Assembly: GCA_002367335.1 (NCBI GenBank)
Contig: DFBI01000035.1
Coordinates: forward strand, 1 to 12,398
Length of the DNA: 12,398 nt
Direction: 5' to 3'
Source: Syntrophaceae bacterium UBA3084
GTDB taxonomy: Bacteria; Desulfobacterota; Syntrophia; Syntrophales; UBA6807
The notes under the pieces are model-generated. The model did no database searches, was not told where the DNA came from, and saw nothing but the letters and a program-made list of their open reading frames with translations. Every line of letters begins with the position of its first letter. Position 1 is the stretch's first letter. Below, in pieces: positions 1 through 8,800 of this stretch. A program made the translations under genes and the position numbers.

Positions 1-101
1 AGGTATTGCGGGACGTTTGTGTCTAAGAATATCCTGCTCGGGATTAAGTTGAACTGAGCATAACTGTCCTTGGTTTTTATCTGCTCAATCAGCGTTTTCA
101 T
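1..101 (-). CDS. PIN-domain protein, N-terminal part (runs off window)
   Basis: The ATG at 101-99 opens a frame of 33 codons that stays open to the window edge. It reads MKTLIEQIKTKDSYAQ, then a hydrophobic strand with FLDTNVPQY. The xLDTN signature, a first catalytic aspartate after a beta strand and before TN, is typical of PIN-domain metal-dependent ribonucleases, so Asp27 would be the first active-site acid. The start overlaps the last 17 bp of the methylase gene, and GGAAGGA sits about 5 nt upstream as a good ribosome-binding site. Translational coupling to the methylase is therefore likely, and this would be the next gene of the operon. PIN proteins are usually toxin RNases or RNA-processing enzymes. 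Only the first strand and motif are visible, so family placement is provisional and the remaining acidic residues cannot be checked. Confidence 0.6.
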   Translation of the reverse strand, partial: MKTLIEQIKTKDSYAQFNLIPSRIFLDTNVPQY

Positions 102-3100
102 GTTTTCCTTCCACGATTTTGATCTCTTCCGGGGTAAGGCCGTAGAGTTTGTAAACAAGCTTGTTGATTTCGGCTTCAAGGTCTTTTACTTTTGACCGTT
201 TTGCGGTGTTTTGCAGGTAGCCTTCGTCTTTGGTTATGTCAAGAATGCGGTCAACAATGTTTTCTATTGGCCTCCGTTTTTCAACCTCTGGCATGACTAT
301 TGGCAAGGCGCGTATTCTCTGTGGTTTTACCTGCGCGAGCACCCTGCCTCCTTCTTGAGAAAGTTCTCTGTATATAAAGGTGGTTAATTTTGAATTTAAA
401 ATACCTAACAGAAATTTTCTCCGTTCAACAAATGTACTCTTAAATATTCCGATATTAACGGAATCAATCCCATAATAATTAGCTCTTTCGTCTATACAAG
501 CAATAATTGAATCCCCTGTTTGTCTGAATATGAGTTTTGGAACTTGAAACAGATTCTCATTTCTCGAACGAAATAAAATATGCCATGGTCTGTTTCCTTT
601 TTTCTTTTCAACGCTTTTTTGTGTCAATATTGAACGGTGTTCCTTTAAGTATTTGAATATATTTAAGCCCTTTTTCGATTCAAAATGTTTAGTTATATAT
701 AATAATTGCTCACCTGTATCAGATGGACAAAAATATCGATTGAACTGTCCACCTCGGATACATGGTTTTAAATATAATGTTTCAAAATGCCGTTTTTTTG
801 AAAATGTTTTATTGACGATGTAAACATTATCGCAACTTGTGCTAATTCCATTAGAAACAGTATCACAGAATTCATCAAATGGTTGATATACTTTAATTAA
901 TCTATTTACCAATCTGGTATTTATCAAGTTAAATGAGAAAACAGAATTAACAGTATTTAGAACCATATTTTTGCTTGTATTATCAAACATTCCTGTTTGT
1001 AAACGGTTATCCAATTCGTTCAATGTCAGGTTTCTAAAATCTGCGACAGGGATCTGGTAGTTGTCTATAGTTTCTTTTTTGATTGCAACAAGGCATGTTG
1101 GGACAACTGCTTCAAAAACGTCCTCGCCAATATTAATAGCATACATAAATTGCGAGTGGATTAAGAAATATGTTCTTGCTTTGGTCATATAAATTTGAAA
1201 AAGAAATTCATTTGGAATTATATAGCTAACGATACCTTGTTTTTTTATTAACTCGTATGCTAATCCTAAAAAGTAAAGAAATGAATTGCGAATCCTCTCT
1301 ACAATATGCTCATAACGTTTTTTCAAATACTTTTTATCGCTCTCTGAAATAATTGCCCCATACGGCGGATTAGCAATCACTACATTAAACCCGCCTTTGT
1401 TATGAAACACTTCGGAGAAATAAAGATTCCACAGAAAAAAGGGTTTTATCTTTTTACCGCTTGTAAATTCTTTCAACTGTTTTTCCGCAGATTCAAGGTC
1501 AAGGCCGAATTTTTTGTTGAGCTTATCCTTATCCTGCCTGATTAATTCATCTCTTTGCCTTTCGTTGCGCACCACTGAGTATTTGTTTTCAATATCCCTC
1601 AACCTGTTAAAGTAATCTGCTTTTTGAGTTCTCAGTTTGGTTTCAAATATTTTAACAAGCAGGTTATCAACTTCTTCTTTCAGTTTTGATTTTCGTGATA
1701 CATTTGATTCATTCAGGAATTCATCTTTTTTCTGCTGAAACTGTTCTATCAGTTTATCAGTCTCATCTTTAAATGACAGATTATCATTTCCCTTTTCCTT
1801 ATTAGAATCAAAGTTAATTCCCATAAATTCCGAGATTAAACTGTTGCCCTGCATAATCCGGTAATCCAGATTCGGCAGGGGCTTGATATTTTTAATATCC
1901 TGTTCATCAACCACCAGCGACAGCCACAACCGCAGTTTGGCAATTTCCACCGCGCCGGGATCGATGTCTACGCCGTAAAGGGAATGCTCAATGCATTGGC
2001 GTTTGAAATTATATGTAGCACAGGCAGGATGCCTGTGTCCCTTCTCATGCTTGGAAGCCTGAGTTACAAAGGTCGTCAGCACATTTCTGGTCTTTACAAT
2101 CTCACTCATCATGCCTACCGGAAAGGCACCGGAACCTACTGCCGGATCGCAGACCGTGATTTCCGCAAGTTTATCATCAATCAGTTTTGCGTTTTTTCTG
2201 ATGCTTTCCGGCAGTTTCGATTTTATACTGGTAGTCTTTTGTTCTCCTTTTTTTATCTTTTGTTCTTTTTCTAAAAAAATTGCTTCATTTTCGCTTACCT
2301 GTTCGCCGATGTGTATCAGCGCCTCAATATCTTCCTTAGGAATTGAAACTGCCGATAATGTTAGTTGCTCATGTTCTTGAGGGCCAAACAATTTATTTTG
2401 AACAGCCGGTTTTTCAACCCAATGTTTTTTATGAGTGTTAACTGCTGTATCAAGATAATTAATCAAACTCTGCTGGCACATATAGTGGACAATCTCGCGG
2501 GGGGTGTAATAGACGCCGAACTTTTTGTTGAATTTGTTTTCCTCACCTTTTTTGCCGCTTTTTAATGCCTTTTTAAATTCATCATAATTATCCGGGCGGA
2601 TGGCATTGAATTTTTCGTAGGCTTTACCCAAAAGCTCCGGATCGATGGCAACTTCTTTTTCCAGCGGTTCATCTTCTTTAACGGTAAAATTGTAGCGGTC
2701 AAAGACATCCAGAATACCTGTTCCGATATCCCCTTCTTTGATTTTTACATTGTTGGAAAAGAGCTTGTCAGGAATAATTATATCTGTATGCACCCAGTCG
2801 TAGTTGCCAATGGGATCAAAAAGGCCTCCGTTCAGGAAAGGTATTTTGCAGTTGAAACGGCTGTAGTAACCATCGTCATGGCTCCGGTCATTACGTAAGG
2901 CGTCATAAAAAAGCGGCTCCAGAATATCATTGAAGAAATTGTTATAATCAGCATGCTTTTTCTCAAACAGTTCCCGAAGAAAATGTTTTGAGCCTGTACC
3001 CCAGTCATTATCTCGGCCAACGCCGAACCAGCCTTTTTTCTGCAAAAAATAAAGGAAGACAATCTGTCCCAGCAATTTTTTGGCAAAATTTACAGTATCA

Positions 3101-3801
3101 ACACCATTTTCCTCAAAATCGGCTTTGATTTTCGGATCTTTTTTAACAATTCTGTCCAGCTCTTCTTTGGTGCGCAGAAAAAGTTCACGGTAATTTTCAA
3201 AAAACTCTTTGGTGACTGTTTCAATATCAAAGGCTTGCTCCAGTTCCGCAAGACTGGGGTCATGTTCGTCATCCGCTAATATTTTTACCATCTGGCTTTG
3301 GGCAGTATGACTTTTTTCGTTGGCGCCCACCAGAAAAGACCAGCGCCGCGCAGGGGTAAATTCTTCTATAGCTTTGGGAATTCCATCTTTTCTTTGTTTA
3401 AACAAATAATCCAATTTAACTAAAGAAAAACGCCAATCTGCTTTATCAAGAGATACAAAGGCAACCAAGGCTGCGTTTTTTTCATTTGTACTTCCATATT
3501 TGCCCTGCAAGTATCCTGCAATAAAATTTCTTTGCATTGTACGGGCACGTTCTATTGATGTGTTTTTATTTAGGTATACAATGAGAATATCAATTCTATT
3601 TTCACCATCATTAAATTTGCCTACTCTTATGTATCTGCTAATGAAAGGCTTATATGAATCAGGTATGAATTGTCCCTGATAGGTAAATGAATCTTCATCA
3701 ATCCTGTTCAAAAGATCTTTGATGAAATTCGTAAAACGTACCTTGTCAAAAGGGTTTTCAAAGGTTTCTCTGATAATGTTTTGTGCCTGCTGTTTATCCA
3801 T
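85..3801 (-). CDS. Eco57I-type N6-adenine DNA methyltransferase, 1238 aa, with its own target-recognition region
   Basis: Probably transfers a methyl group from S-adenosylmethionine to adenine in a specific DNA sequence. Motif I is CDPAVGSGAF (551-560), an acidic strand follows in GVDIDPGAVEIAKLRLWLSL (610-629), and the catalytic motif IV is NPPY (811-814). Residues 1-390 form the long N-terminal region usual in large Eco57I/PglX-like methylases; I see no confident nuclease motif there. YYTPREIVHYM (431-441) is the usual entry to the methylase fold. Residues 680-790 are a highly charged, probably coiled-coil insertion between the acidic strand and motif IV. Residues 950-1190 would hold the TaqI-like specificity domain, and the tail around 1208-1228 (EINKLVYKLYGLTPEEI) is characteristic of this family's C-terminus. 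No separate specificity subunit is present, which fits a self-contained enzyme. The ATG at 3801 has only a weak GAGAAA upstream. The gene follows the DUF4062 gene by 129 bp. Confidence 0.9.
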   Translation of the reverse strand: MDKQQAQNIIRETFENPFDKVRFTNFIKDLLNRIDEDSFTYQGQFIPDSYKPFISRYIRVGKFNDGENRIDILIVYLNKNTSIERARTMQRNFIAGYLQGKYGSTNEKNAALVAFVSLDKADWRFSLVKLDYLFKQRKDGIPKAIEEFTPARRWSFLVGANEKSHTAQSQMVKILADDEHDPSLAELEQAFDIETVTKEFFENYRELFLRTKEELDRIVKKDPKIKADFEENGVDTVNFAKKLLGQIVFLYFLQKKGWFGVGRDNDWGTGSKHFLRELFEKKHADYNNFFNDILEPLFYDALRNDRSHDDGYYSRFNCKIPFLNGGLFDPIGNYDWVHTDIIIPDKLFSNNVKIKEGDIGTGILDVFDRYNFTVKEDEPLEKEVAIDPELLGKAYEKFNAIRPDNYDEFKKALKSGKKGEENKFNKKFGVYYTPREIVHYMCQQSLINYLDTAVNTHKKHWVEKPAVQNKLFGPQEHEQLTLSAVSIPKEDIEALIHIGEQVSENEAIFLEKEQKIKKGEQKTTSIKSKLPESIRKNAKLIDDKLAEITVCDPAVGSGAFPVGMMSEIVKTRNVLTTFVTQASKHEKGHRHPACATYNFKRQCIEHSLYGVDIDPGAVEIAKLRLWLSLVVDEQDIKNIKPLPNLDYRIMQGNSLISEFMGINFDSNKEKGNDNLSFKDETDKLIEQFQQKKDEFLNESNVSRKSKLKEEVDNLLVKIFETKLRTQKADYFNRLRDIENKYSVVRNERQRDELIRQDKDKLNKKFGLDLESAEKQLKEFTSGKKIKPFFLWNLYFSEVFHNKGGFNVVIANPPYGAIISESDKKYLKKRYEHIVERIRNSFLYFLGLAYELIKKQGIVSYIIPNEFLFQIYMTKARTYFLIHSQFMYAINIGEDVFEAVVPTCLVAIKKETIDNYQIPVADFRNLTLNELDNRLQTGMFDNTSKNMVLNTVNSVFSFNLINTRLVNRLIKVYQPFDEFCDTVSNGISTSCDNVYIVNKTFSKKRHFETLYLKPCIRGGQFNRYFCPSDTGEQLLYITKHFESKKGLNIFKYLKEHRSILTQKSVEKKKGNRPWHILFRSRNENLFQVPKLIFRQTGDSIIACIDERANYYGIDSVNIGIFKSTFVERRKFLLGILNSKLTTFIYRELSQEGGRVLAQVKPQRIRALPIVMPEVEKRRPIENIVDRILDITKDEGYLQNTAKRSKVKDLEAEINKLVYKLYGLTPEEIKIVEGKHENAD

Positions 3802-3891
3802 ATTTATTTCTCAAAGGGGTAGTTACCTGTTTTTACTGATTTTATTACCAGAAACTGGCCGATTTTAGTCGATCCTCAACGAAACAGAAAT

Positions 3892-3934
3892 CTGACAATT
3901 AGCGTAGATCATCTGACGATTAGCTGACGATTAG
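3892..3934. repeat. Three copies of an 11-bp direct repeat, CTGACRATTAG
   Basis: Copies lie at 3892-3902 (CTGACAATTAG), 3913-3923 and 3924-3934 (both CTGACGATTAG, back to back). The last copy runs into the stop codon of the DUF4062 gene (3931-3933). The function is unknown. The array fills part of the 129-bp gap before the methylase gene and could be simple slippage or a protein-binding site between the two genes. Confidence 0.7.
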
Positions 3935-5466
3935 CTTTTCACTTTCAGCACATACCGTGTAGACCTTCCACTACCTATTTTAGTTGCAATTTCAGACGAA
4001 ATAAGTTTCTTGAAATCCCTGGATGCTGTATCACGAGTTATTCCGAAAATACCCTCACACATGCGGCTTGTGAGTTCTTCTCCGTTTACAAGCAACTCGA
4101 CCATTTTTTTCTGTCTTTTATTCAACTGATCTTCAACCGACGGTGGCACAAGAGCGACATCAGTGCCTGCCGGCAATCTCAAGCGGTTCAAATCATCCCC
4201 GGGCCCGGGTAAAACGACCTGGAAATAATCGTCAGCCATATCAAACTCAGGCGCATCCAATCCATGATCAAGCATAGTGGATTTCATCCGGGAGAAACCA
4301 CTTCCACGTTGTTCCATGAGATTCAAAAGAGCCAGCGACTGTGCCAGCACCGGATTCCTGGAGCAGGGACGATATTTCCCCCGGCGTAGCTTTGCCAGCG
4401 TCAATGGTGGCGGTGGCGGGCCCGGACTTGAAATAACCACTCGGTCAAAAAAAACTTCTACTATAATAGTCCTGGATCTATCCTCGTAATTCCTATGGGC
4501 AACAGCGTTTACGATAGCTTCACGGACGGCTTCTTCCGGATATTCATCCAGCACAACGCGATTAAGACCAACTATACGGGGTGGGTGACGTGTGTTTCTA
4601 TTTACAAAATCAACAATGGACTGAACCGCCTTGGGCGCGGGATTGCTAATAGTCTGTTGATCAGATGGATTTGGATCAGGTGTCGTTCCGCGGTATGCGT
4701 CCGCCAGAATACGACATTGCGGAAATATGGCGGATGGGTTCTTTCCAAGGAACAGAATGCCCGCGGCCAAGGCATGGTACTCTCCCAGGTCCTGTTCCCG
4801 CCACATCAGGCCGCGTGTCCGCAACAGGTTGAGGATATTAGATTTCTGTGTTTGTGTTTCCGGGATATCACCAATTTTAGTCAGCCACTCTTTTGCAAAA
4901 TTGTGGTCCAATTGGTTCCATGCAACCTCGGTCTGTGTGGTCTCAAAAGGGGATGTTGCTTCCAGTGTGTCTATACCGCTTTTGGACTCATCCTTCGTAG
5001 GAGTAATGCCAAATTCCTTATCAAGGATTCTTATCAAAGATCGACGCACTTCTATGCGTAAATCAAGCCGATCGTCGAATCTTTTGTATGTATATCCGTC
5101 TGCTTTAATCTCGCGAAAAAAATCCTTTGTTTCTTTTTCACGCAGACTGTCGTCCCGTCCTTTCACAAAAATGAGTGACGGCATACTGCGCTTTTGTGCA
5201 TGACGATACTCGTAGTGTGTCGCTGAAAGAGATCCATGTAATTGCCCATACTCTTTGTTCATCAAAAGGAGGTAAACTTGGCATGAATCTAAACAATTCA
5301 GGTAGGGTTTAGATGCTTTTCGTCCGGAAACAGGCTCCTTGTCAAAAAGGACAGGATTAAGATGCTCACTAAGAAATGGATCAGTAGTAATAAGGCTGGA
5401 AACAGCCAAACGTTCCGGCTCCATTTCTTTTTGCACTGAACTCAAAAATATTCTATGTTTCCTCAT
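3931..5466 (-). CDS. DUF4062 + RecG-like (GHKL/HATPase_c_4) ATP-binding protein with C-terminal winged helix, 511 aa
   Basis: I chose the ATG at 5466 because the DUF4062 strand begins there (MRKHRIFLSSVQKEME). The in-frame extension up to 5544 merely translates a REP-like repeat. Residues 5-95 are a DUF4062 domain, a Rossmann/TIR-like fold seen in several defence and NTPase proteins: RIFLSS, then SCQVYLLLMNKEYG at 61-74, then SATHYEYRHA. Residues 190-430 match the ATP-binding half of RecG-like, Schlafen/AlbA_2-associated proteins, with the N-box EAIVNAVAHRNY (316-327), the DRVVISSPG strand (341-349) and the glycine loop EQRGSGF (385-391). An oddity is the run PGPPPPP at 349-355, where relatives have a glycine-rich turn. 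Residues 445-511 form a winged helix (TRDTASRDFKKL) that probably binds DNA. The usual N-terminal AlbA_2 domain is absent; DUF4062 occupies its place. Within the operon it may act as a sensor, regulator or effector; that role is inference. Confidence 0.85.
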   Translation of the reverse strand: MRKHRIFLSSVQKEMEPERLAVSSLITTDPFLSEHLNPVLFDKEPVSGRKASKPYLNCLDSCQVYLLLMNKEYGQLHGSLSATHYEYRHAQKRSMPSLIFVKGRDDSLREKETKDFFREIKADGYTYKRFDDRLDLRIEVRRSLIRILDKEFGITPTKDESKSGIDTLEATSPFETTQTEVAWNQLDHNFAKEWLTKIGDIPETQTQKSNILNLLRTRGLMWREQDLGEYHALAAGILFLGKNPSAIFPQCRILADAYRGTTPDPNPSDQQTISNPAPKAVQSIVDFVNRNTRHPPRIVGLNRVVLDEYPEEAVREAIVNAVAHRNYEDRSRTIIVEVFFDRVVISSPGPPPPPLTLAKLRRGKYRPCSRNPVLAQSLALLNLMEQRGSGFSRMKSTMLDHGLDAPEFDMADDYFQVVLPGPGDDLNRLRLPAGTDVALVPPSVEDQLNKRQKKMVELLVNGEELTSRMCEGIFGITRDTASRDFKKLISSEIATKIGSGRSTRYVLKVKS

Positions 5467-5493
5467 CCTGGTTTTTACCCTGTAATATTTTAT

Positions 5494-5529
5494 TAGGAAT
5501 GTAGGAATGGGGTCAAGTCCGCTCTTGAC
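5494..5529. repeat. REP-like element: tandem TAGGAATG plus GTCAAG/CTTGAC hairpin
   Basis: TAGGAATG occurs twice in tandem (5494-5501 and 5502-5509). It is followed by GGGTCAAG, a 6-base loop (TCCGCT) and CTTGAC (stem 5512-5517 with 5524-5529). Elements of this style, with GGAATGGGGTCAAGTC-like heads, are common dispersed repeats associated with IS200-like REP transposases in my recollection; I could not test copy number. It lies just upstream of the DUF4062 start. A related TAGGAATG head occurs at 10537-10544. Confidence 0.55.
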
Positions 5530-5544
5530 TCTTGCTAACGCCAC

Positions 5545-5719
5545 CCTATGAAAATCTGTGGAACATCCTCAGCTTATAAGTTTGTATCATCAAGAAGTAA
5601 ATATTGTTTTTCTTTTGCGATTTTTTCACCGCCAAGATTAGTGAGAACATCCAGCTAATTAATCAATTGTAGATACTCCTCCAATCCTTTTATTAATCCT
5701 TTGAGCTTTTATGAGCCCT
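5545..5719. other. Non-coding gap between pseudogene remnant and DUF4062 gene
   Basis: No intact gene was found on either strand. The minus strand contains a short frame with an internal TAG (GLIKGLEEYLQLIN then LDVLTNLGGEKIAKEK), which may be debris of another gene but is not recognised. The gap also carries part of an 11-bp tandem repeat. No convincing promoter was identified for the downstream DUF4062 and methylase genes, so they may be transcribed from the helicase promoter or from an unrecognised one. Confidence 0.5.
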
Positions 5720-5729
5720 TTATGAGCCC
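5708..5729. repeat. 11-bp tandem duplication (TTTATGAGCCC x2)
   Basis: Two perfect copies lie at 5708-5718 and 5719-5729, flanked by degenerate partial copies (CTTTGAGC near 5698-5705 and TTTGAGCCG at 5729-5737). The TAA that ends the ATP-binding remnant lies inside this repeat, so the duplication probably contributed to the gene's present ending. Confidence 0.75.
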
Positions 5730-5893
5730 TTTGAGCCGTTTAATTTCATAAAATGTCCTCTGCCTGTCGTGACATGTTCTTCGACAAAATCCGGTTCCGG
5801 CAAGCCCTGTTCTATGCAATTTTCTACAATTTTTATTGTCCCATGCCCCCAGGATTCAATAAAACCGGCATAATAGAAAATTTCAGCAATTAT
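5720..5893 (-). pseudogene. Remnant of a RecG-like ATP-binding protein (HATPase_c_4 C-terminal piece)
   Basis: In the frame read from 5893 to the TAA at 5722-5720 the sequence encodes 57 residues including AEIFYYAGFIESWGHGTIKI and then GLPEPDF. This is the glycine loop and following helix of the same ATP-binding family as the neighbouring DUF4062 protein. Its own segment NPVLAQSLALLNLMEQRGSG aligns with it (A at the same place, then x-E-x-x-G-x-G, and GLDAPEF matching GLPEPDF). There is no start codon of the right kind, no N-box half and no proper C-terminus. The remnant begins within a few bases of the helicase stop codon and overlaps it. I infer that an ATP-binding gene once stood directly after the helicase gene and was deleted on both sides. 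Confidence 0.75.
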
Positions 5894-8800
5894 TCACCTG
5901 ATAAATATAATGAGAGTATGACTTCACGTTTACCGAATACTGCGGGATTCTGTTCTGCATAATGGCTTTGCAGCAGCCGTTCGGGGATATGGGTCTGGAG
6001 GACTGCCAGCACCTTGAAAGGATTTACCAGTTCATTTTTAAGCGCATCCAGGGCTCTTAATGTATTTTTTGCCGTCTGTTTAGGCAGACCGCCTTCTTCA
6101 AGCTGGGTCAATACTTTTTTGAGGTAAAGTTCCTGCTCATCTGTAAGCTTCTGCGTGTTTTTCATGGTTGCCTTTAGAATGCGCAGGATATTGGCGGCGC
6201 TGTCGCGACCTCTTTTTTTCTGAGGTTCAGCCATTTCTTCGGTTGTAGCGATAATAAAGGCTTCCTTGTTGCTGTCCAAAAGGTCATACATCTCGCCTGG
6301 GAGCTTTTTTCTTTTTTCGTCAGGCCGGCTTTCAAGCAGTTTTGCCGCTGTCATAAAATCCAGTTCTTCGGCTGCTTGCTTAACCTGCGCCATGAAAAAT
6401 TTTTGCAGTTTCCCACGACGAAAGTAGGTGATGAGCGCTCCGGCAATAGCATTGGTTTGTTTTGCTGTGCGGGCTTTTTTGGGCAGGCGTTTGATTTTTT
6501 CAAAAAGGTCGGCGTCCTTTTCGCGGATATCCCGGATAACCTGCAGATATTTCAGTTCGCTTTCTTCCGCTTCATCGTCGCCTTCCAGCGTTTTCTTTGA
6601 AATCAACCGGTTAAACAGCTCGTGGGAGCCGATTGGCTCGCCTTCGGTTAAAAGCTCCGCATCGCCGCCAAGAAGGGTCAGAAAGGCATTGATTTTGCCT
6701 TCCGCCGCTTCTTTCAGCTTTATCTGGTCATTGGATTGTGTGGTAGGGAAGAAATTGAAGGTATGGATGACGTCAAAGGGTGTGTCAACCCGGTTAATAC
6801 GTCCCACTCTCTGCATCATCCGGGTCGGGTTCCAGGGTATGTCATAATTAATCACCACATTGGCACGATGCAGGTTAACACCCTCTGACAGAACTTCAGT
6901 AGATACAAGTATTCGATAATCTTCTTTAGGATGACGGGCTCGGGCGTCAAAGTTCTCAAGCACTTTATCGCGGATAGATTCGCCTGAATCGCCGGTAAAC
7001 AAAAGAACCTTGCCAGGATATTCTTTGTTAATATTTCTAAACAGATAATTGGCGGTCTCTTTTGATTCGGTAAAAATGATGAGATGGTTTTTTTGTAAGA
7101 CAGTATTTTTTGACAAATCGTTTATGATTTTTATGAGCTTCGGATCACGGTTGACTTTCTGCCAAAGCTTTTTAACTTCCAGCAGGATGTCATGGTCATA
7201 TTGTAAATCAGCTCTTAATTTTTTTCTAAAATCTTTGCTCTTATATTTTTCCGCCCGGCCTTCATCTATTAATCGTTGAACTGCTTTGTCGTCATCGTTT
7301 TCGAGTAGTTCAAATATCTTGTTTGTGTGTTTTTTGCTTACATAAACATTGCCATTATCAAATTCTTTTATGAACATTTCGTATGAATGCAGGAATCTGT
7401 CCACTGAATTTCTAAAGGCAAAGAAACTGCTTTCCAGCCGTTTGACAAGCAGGATCTTCATAAATTTACCCATATTTTCCTGGGACTGCTTTTCAAGCTG
7501 GTCAATTTTGCCTTTATAAGAGAGCATGGGCTTGTAGCGTGCGTATTTGAATTTGTTGGCAATCATGTCGATGGTTTTATTAAAAATATCGTCTTCTTTG
7601 TCATTGAGTTCGTAAAACAGCGGTTCCGGTTTTTTAACATCCGGAAATTTAAGACCCTGTTCTTTTATGTCTTTGCTGAAATATTTTTCAATTTCAGTCC
7701 TGGTGCGGCGCACCATTAGATATTTAAGAACTTTATTGCGTATTTCCCGCGCGTTTGCTCTTACAGTGTTTATGTATTCGGCATAGTCTTTCTTTCTGTC
7801 CAGTTTTTTAAGTTTTTTGCTCAGACCGTTAAAGAATGCTTCCAGATCAGGCAGATTGGGAATAGTGCTTTTTTTGGTTTTCTGAAACAGTTTAAGAAGG
7901 CTCAGAATATCTTGTGGGGTGTTATTGTAAGGAGTCGCTGTTACAAGAATGACCCGTTTGCCTCTGCAGATTTCCGCTAATTTCTCATAACTTATTGTTG
8001 TTTCGGTTCGAAAGCGGTGCGCCTCATCGATGATAATATTTGTGTATTTGTCTGTTCCTCTGTGAAGCAGGTGGTCCAGCTTGCCGATAGATTCAAAATC
8101 TGCCTGGACTCTGAAGTCTGAAAAAACATTTTTCCAGGAGCCTGGATTGGATTTTTCCAAAAGCACCGGCGGGGCGATAACAAGTGTTCTCCCGTCAAGT
8201 TGACCTGCCAGCATTGCTGAAATGTATGTTTTCCCCAACCCCACAACGTCAGAGACGAAAACGCCGCCGTATTCAAGAAGTATCTTTTTTGCGTTTAAAA
8301 CCGCCTGTTCCTGATATTCAAGCTTTTTAAACTCCGGCGGAAGATATTTAATGAATACCTCATCTGTTTGGCTGAGTTCATCCTTGAAATATTCGTAGAG
8401 AAACTTCAGGTATAGCTGGTACGGGGAAATATTTTGACTGAGCCAGGTCTTTTCCTGAATGGTCTGAACATATTTTTCGCTGACATCTACAGCGTTACAC
8501 CATAATTCCTCAAATTTGTTTTTCGCAAAATCATAGTCACTTCTGTTTTTCAGTTCCACGTTGAATTCAAGATTGTCGACCAGTCCGGCTTGTGTGAAAT
8601 TACTGGAGCCTGTGATAACGCGGCCGGCATCCCTGTCGCCTTCCTTAAATGTCATAATATAGAGTTTGGCGTGGATATTCTGTGACGGATAGGCCTTGAT
8701 TTCCAGCTTGCCGCTTCTAATCCATTCTATAAATCTATGGACGCCTTCTTCAACTTTCCTGTTGTCCTCAGAATCCTCCATTTCTTTTTGAACAAGATTT

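Noticed and set aside
4495..5061. 188-residue plus-strand open frame
   Set aside because: It is antisense to the well-supported DUF4062-ATPase gene and shows no recognisable motif.
5467..5544. 26-residue N-terminal extension of the DUF4062 protein
   Set aside because: It translates the REP-like hairpin, and the DUF4062 fold starts exactly at the later ATG.
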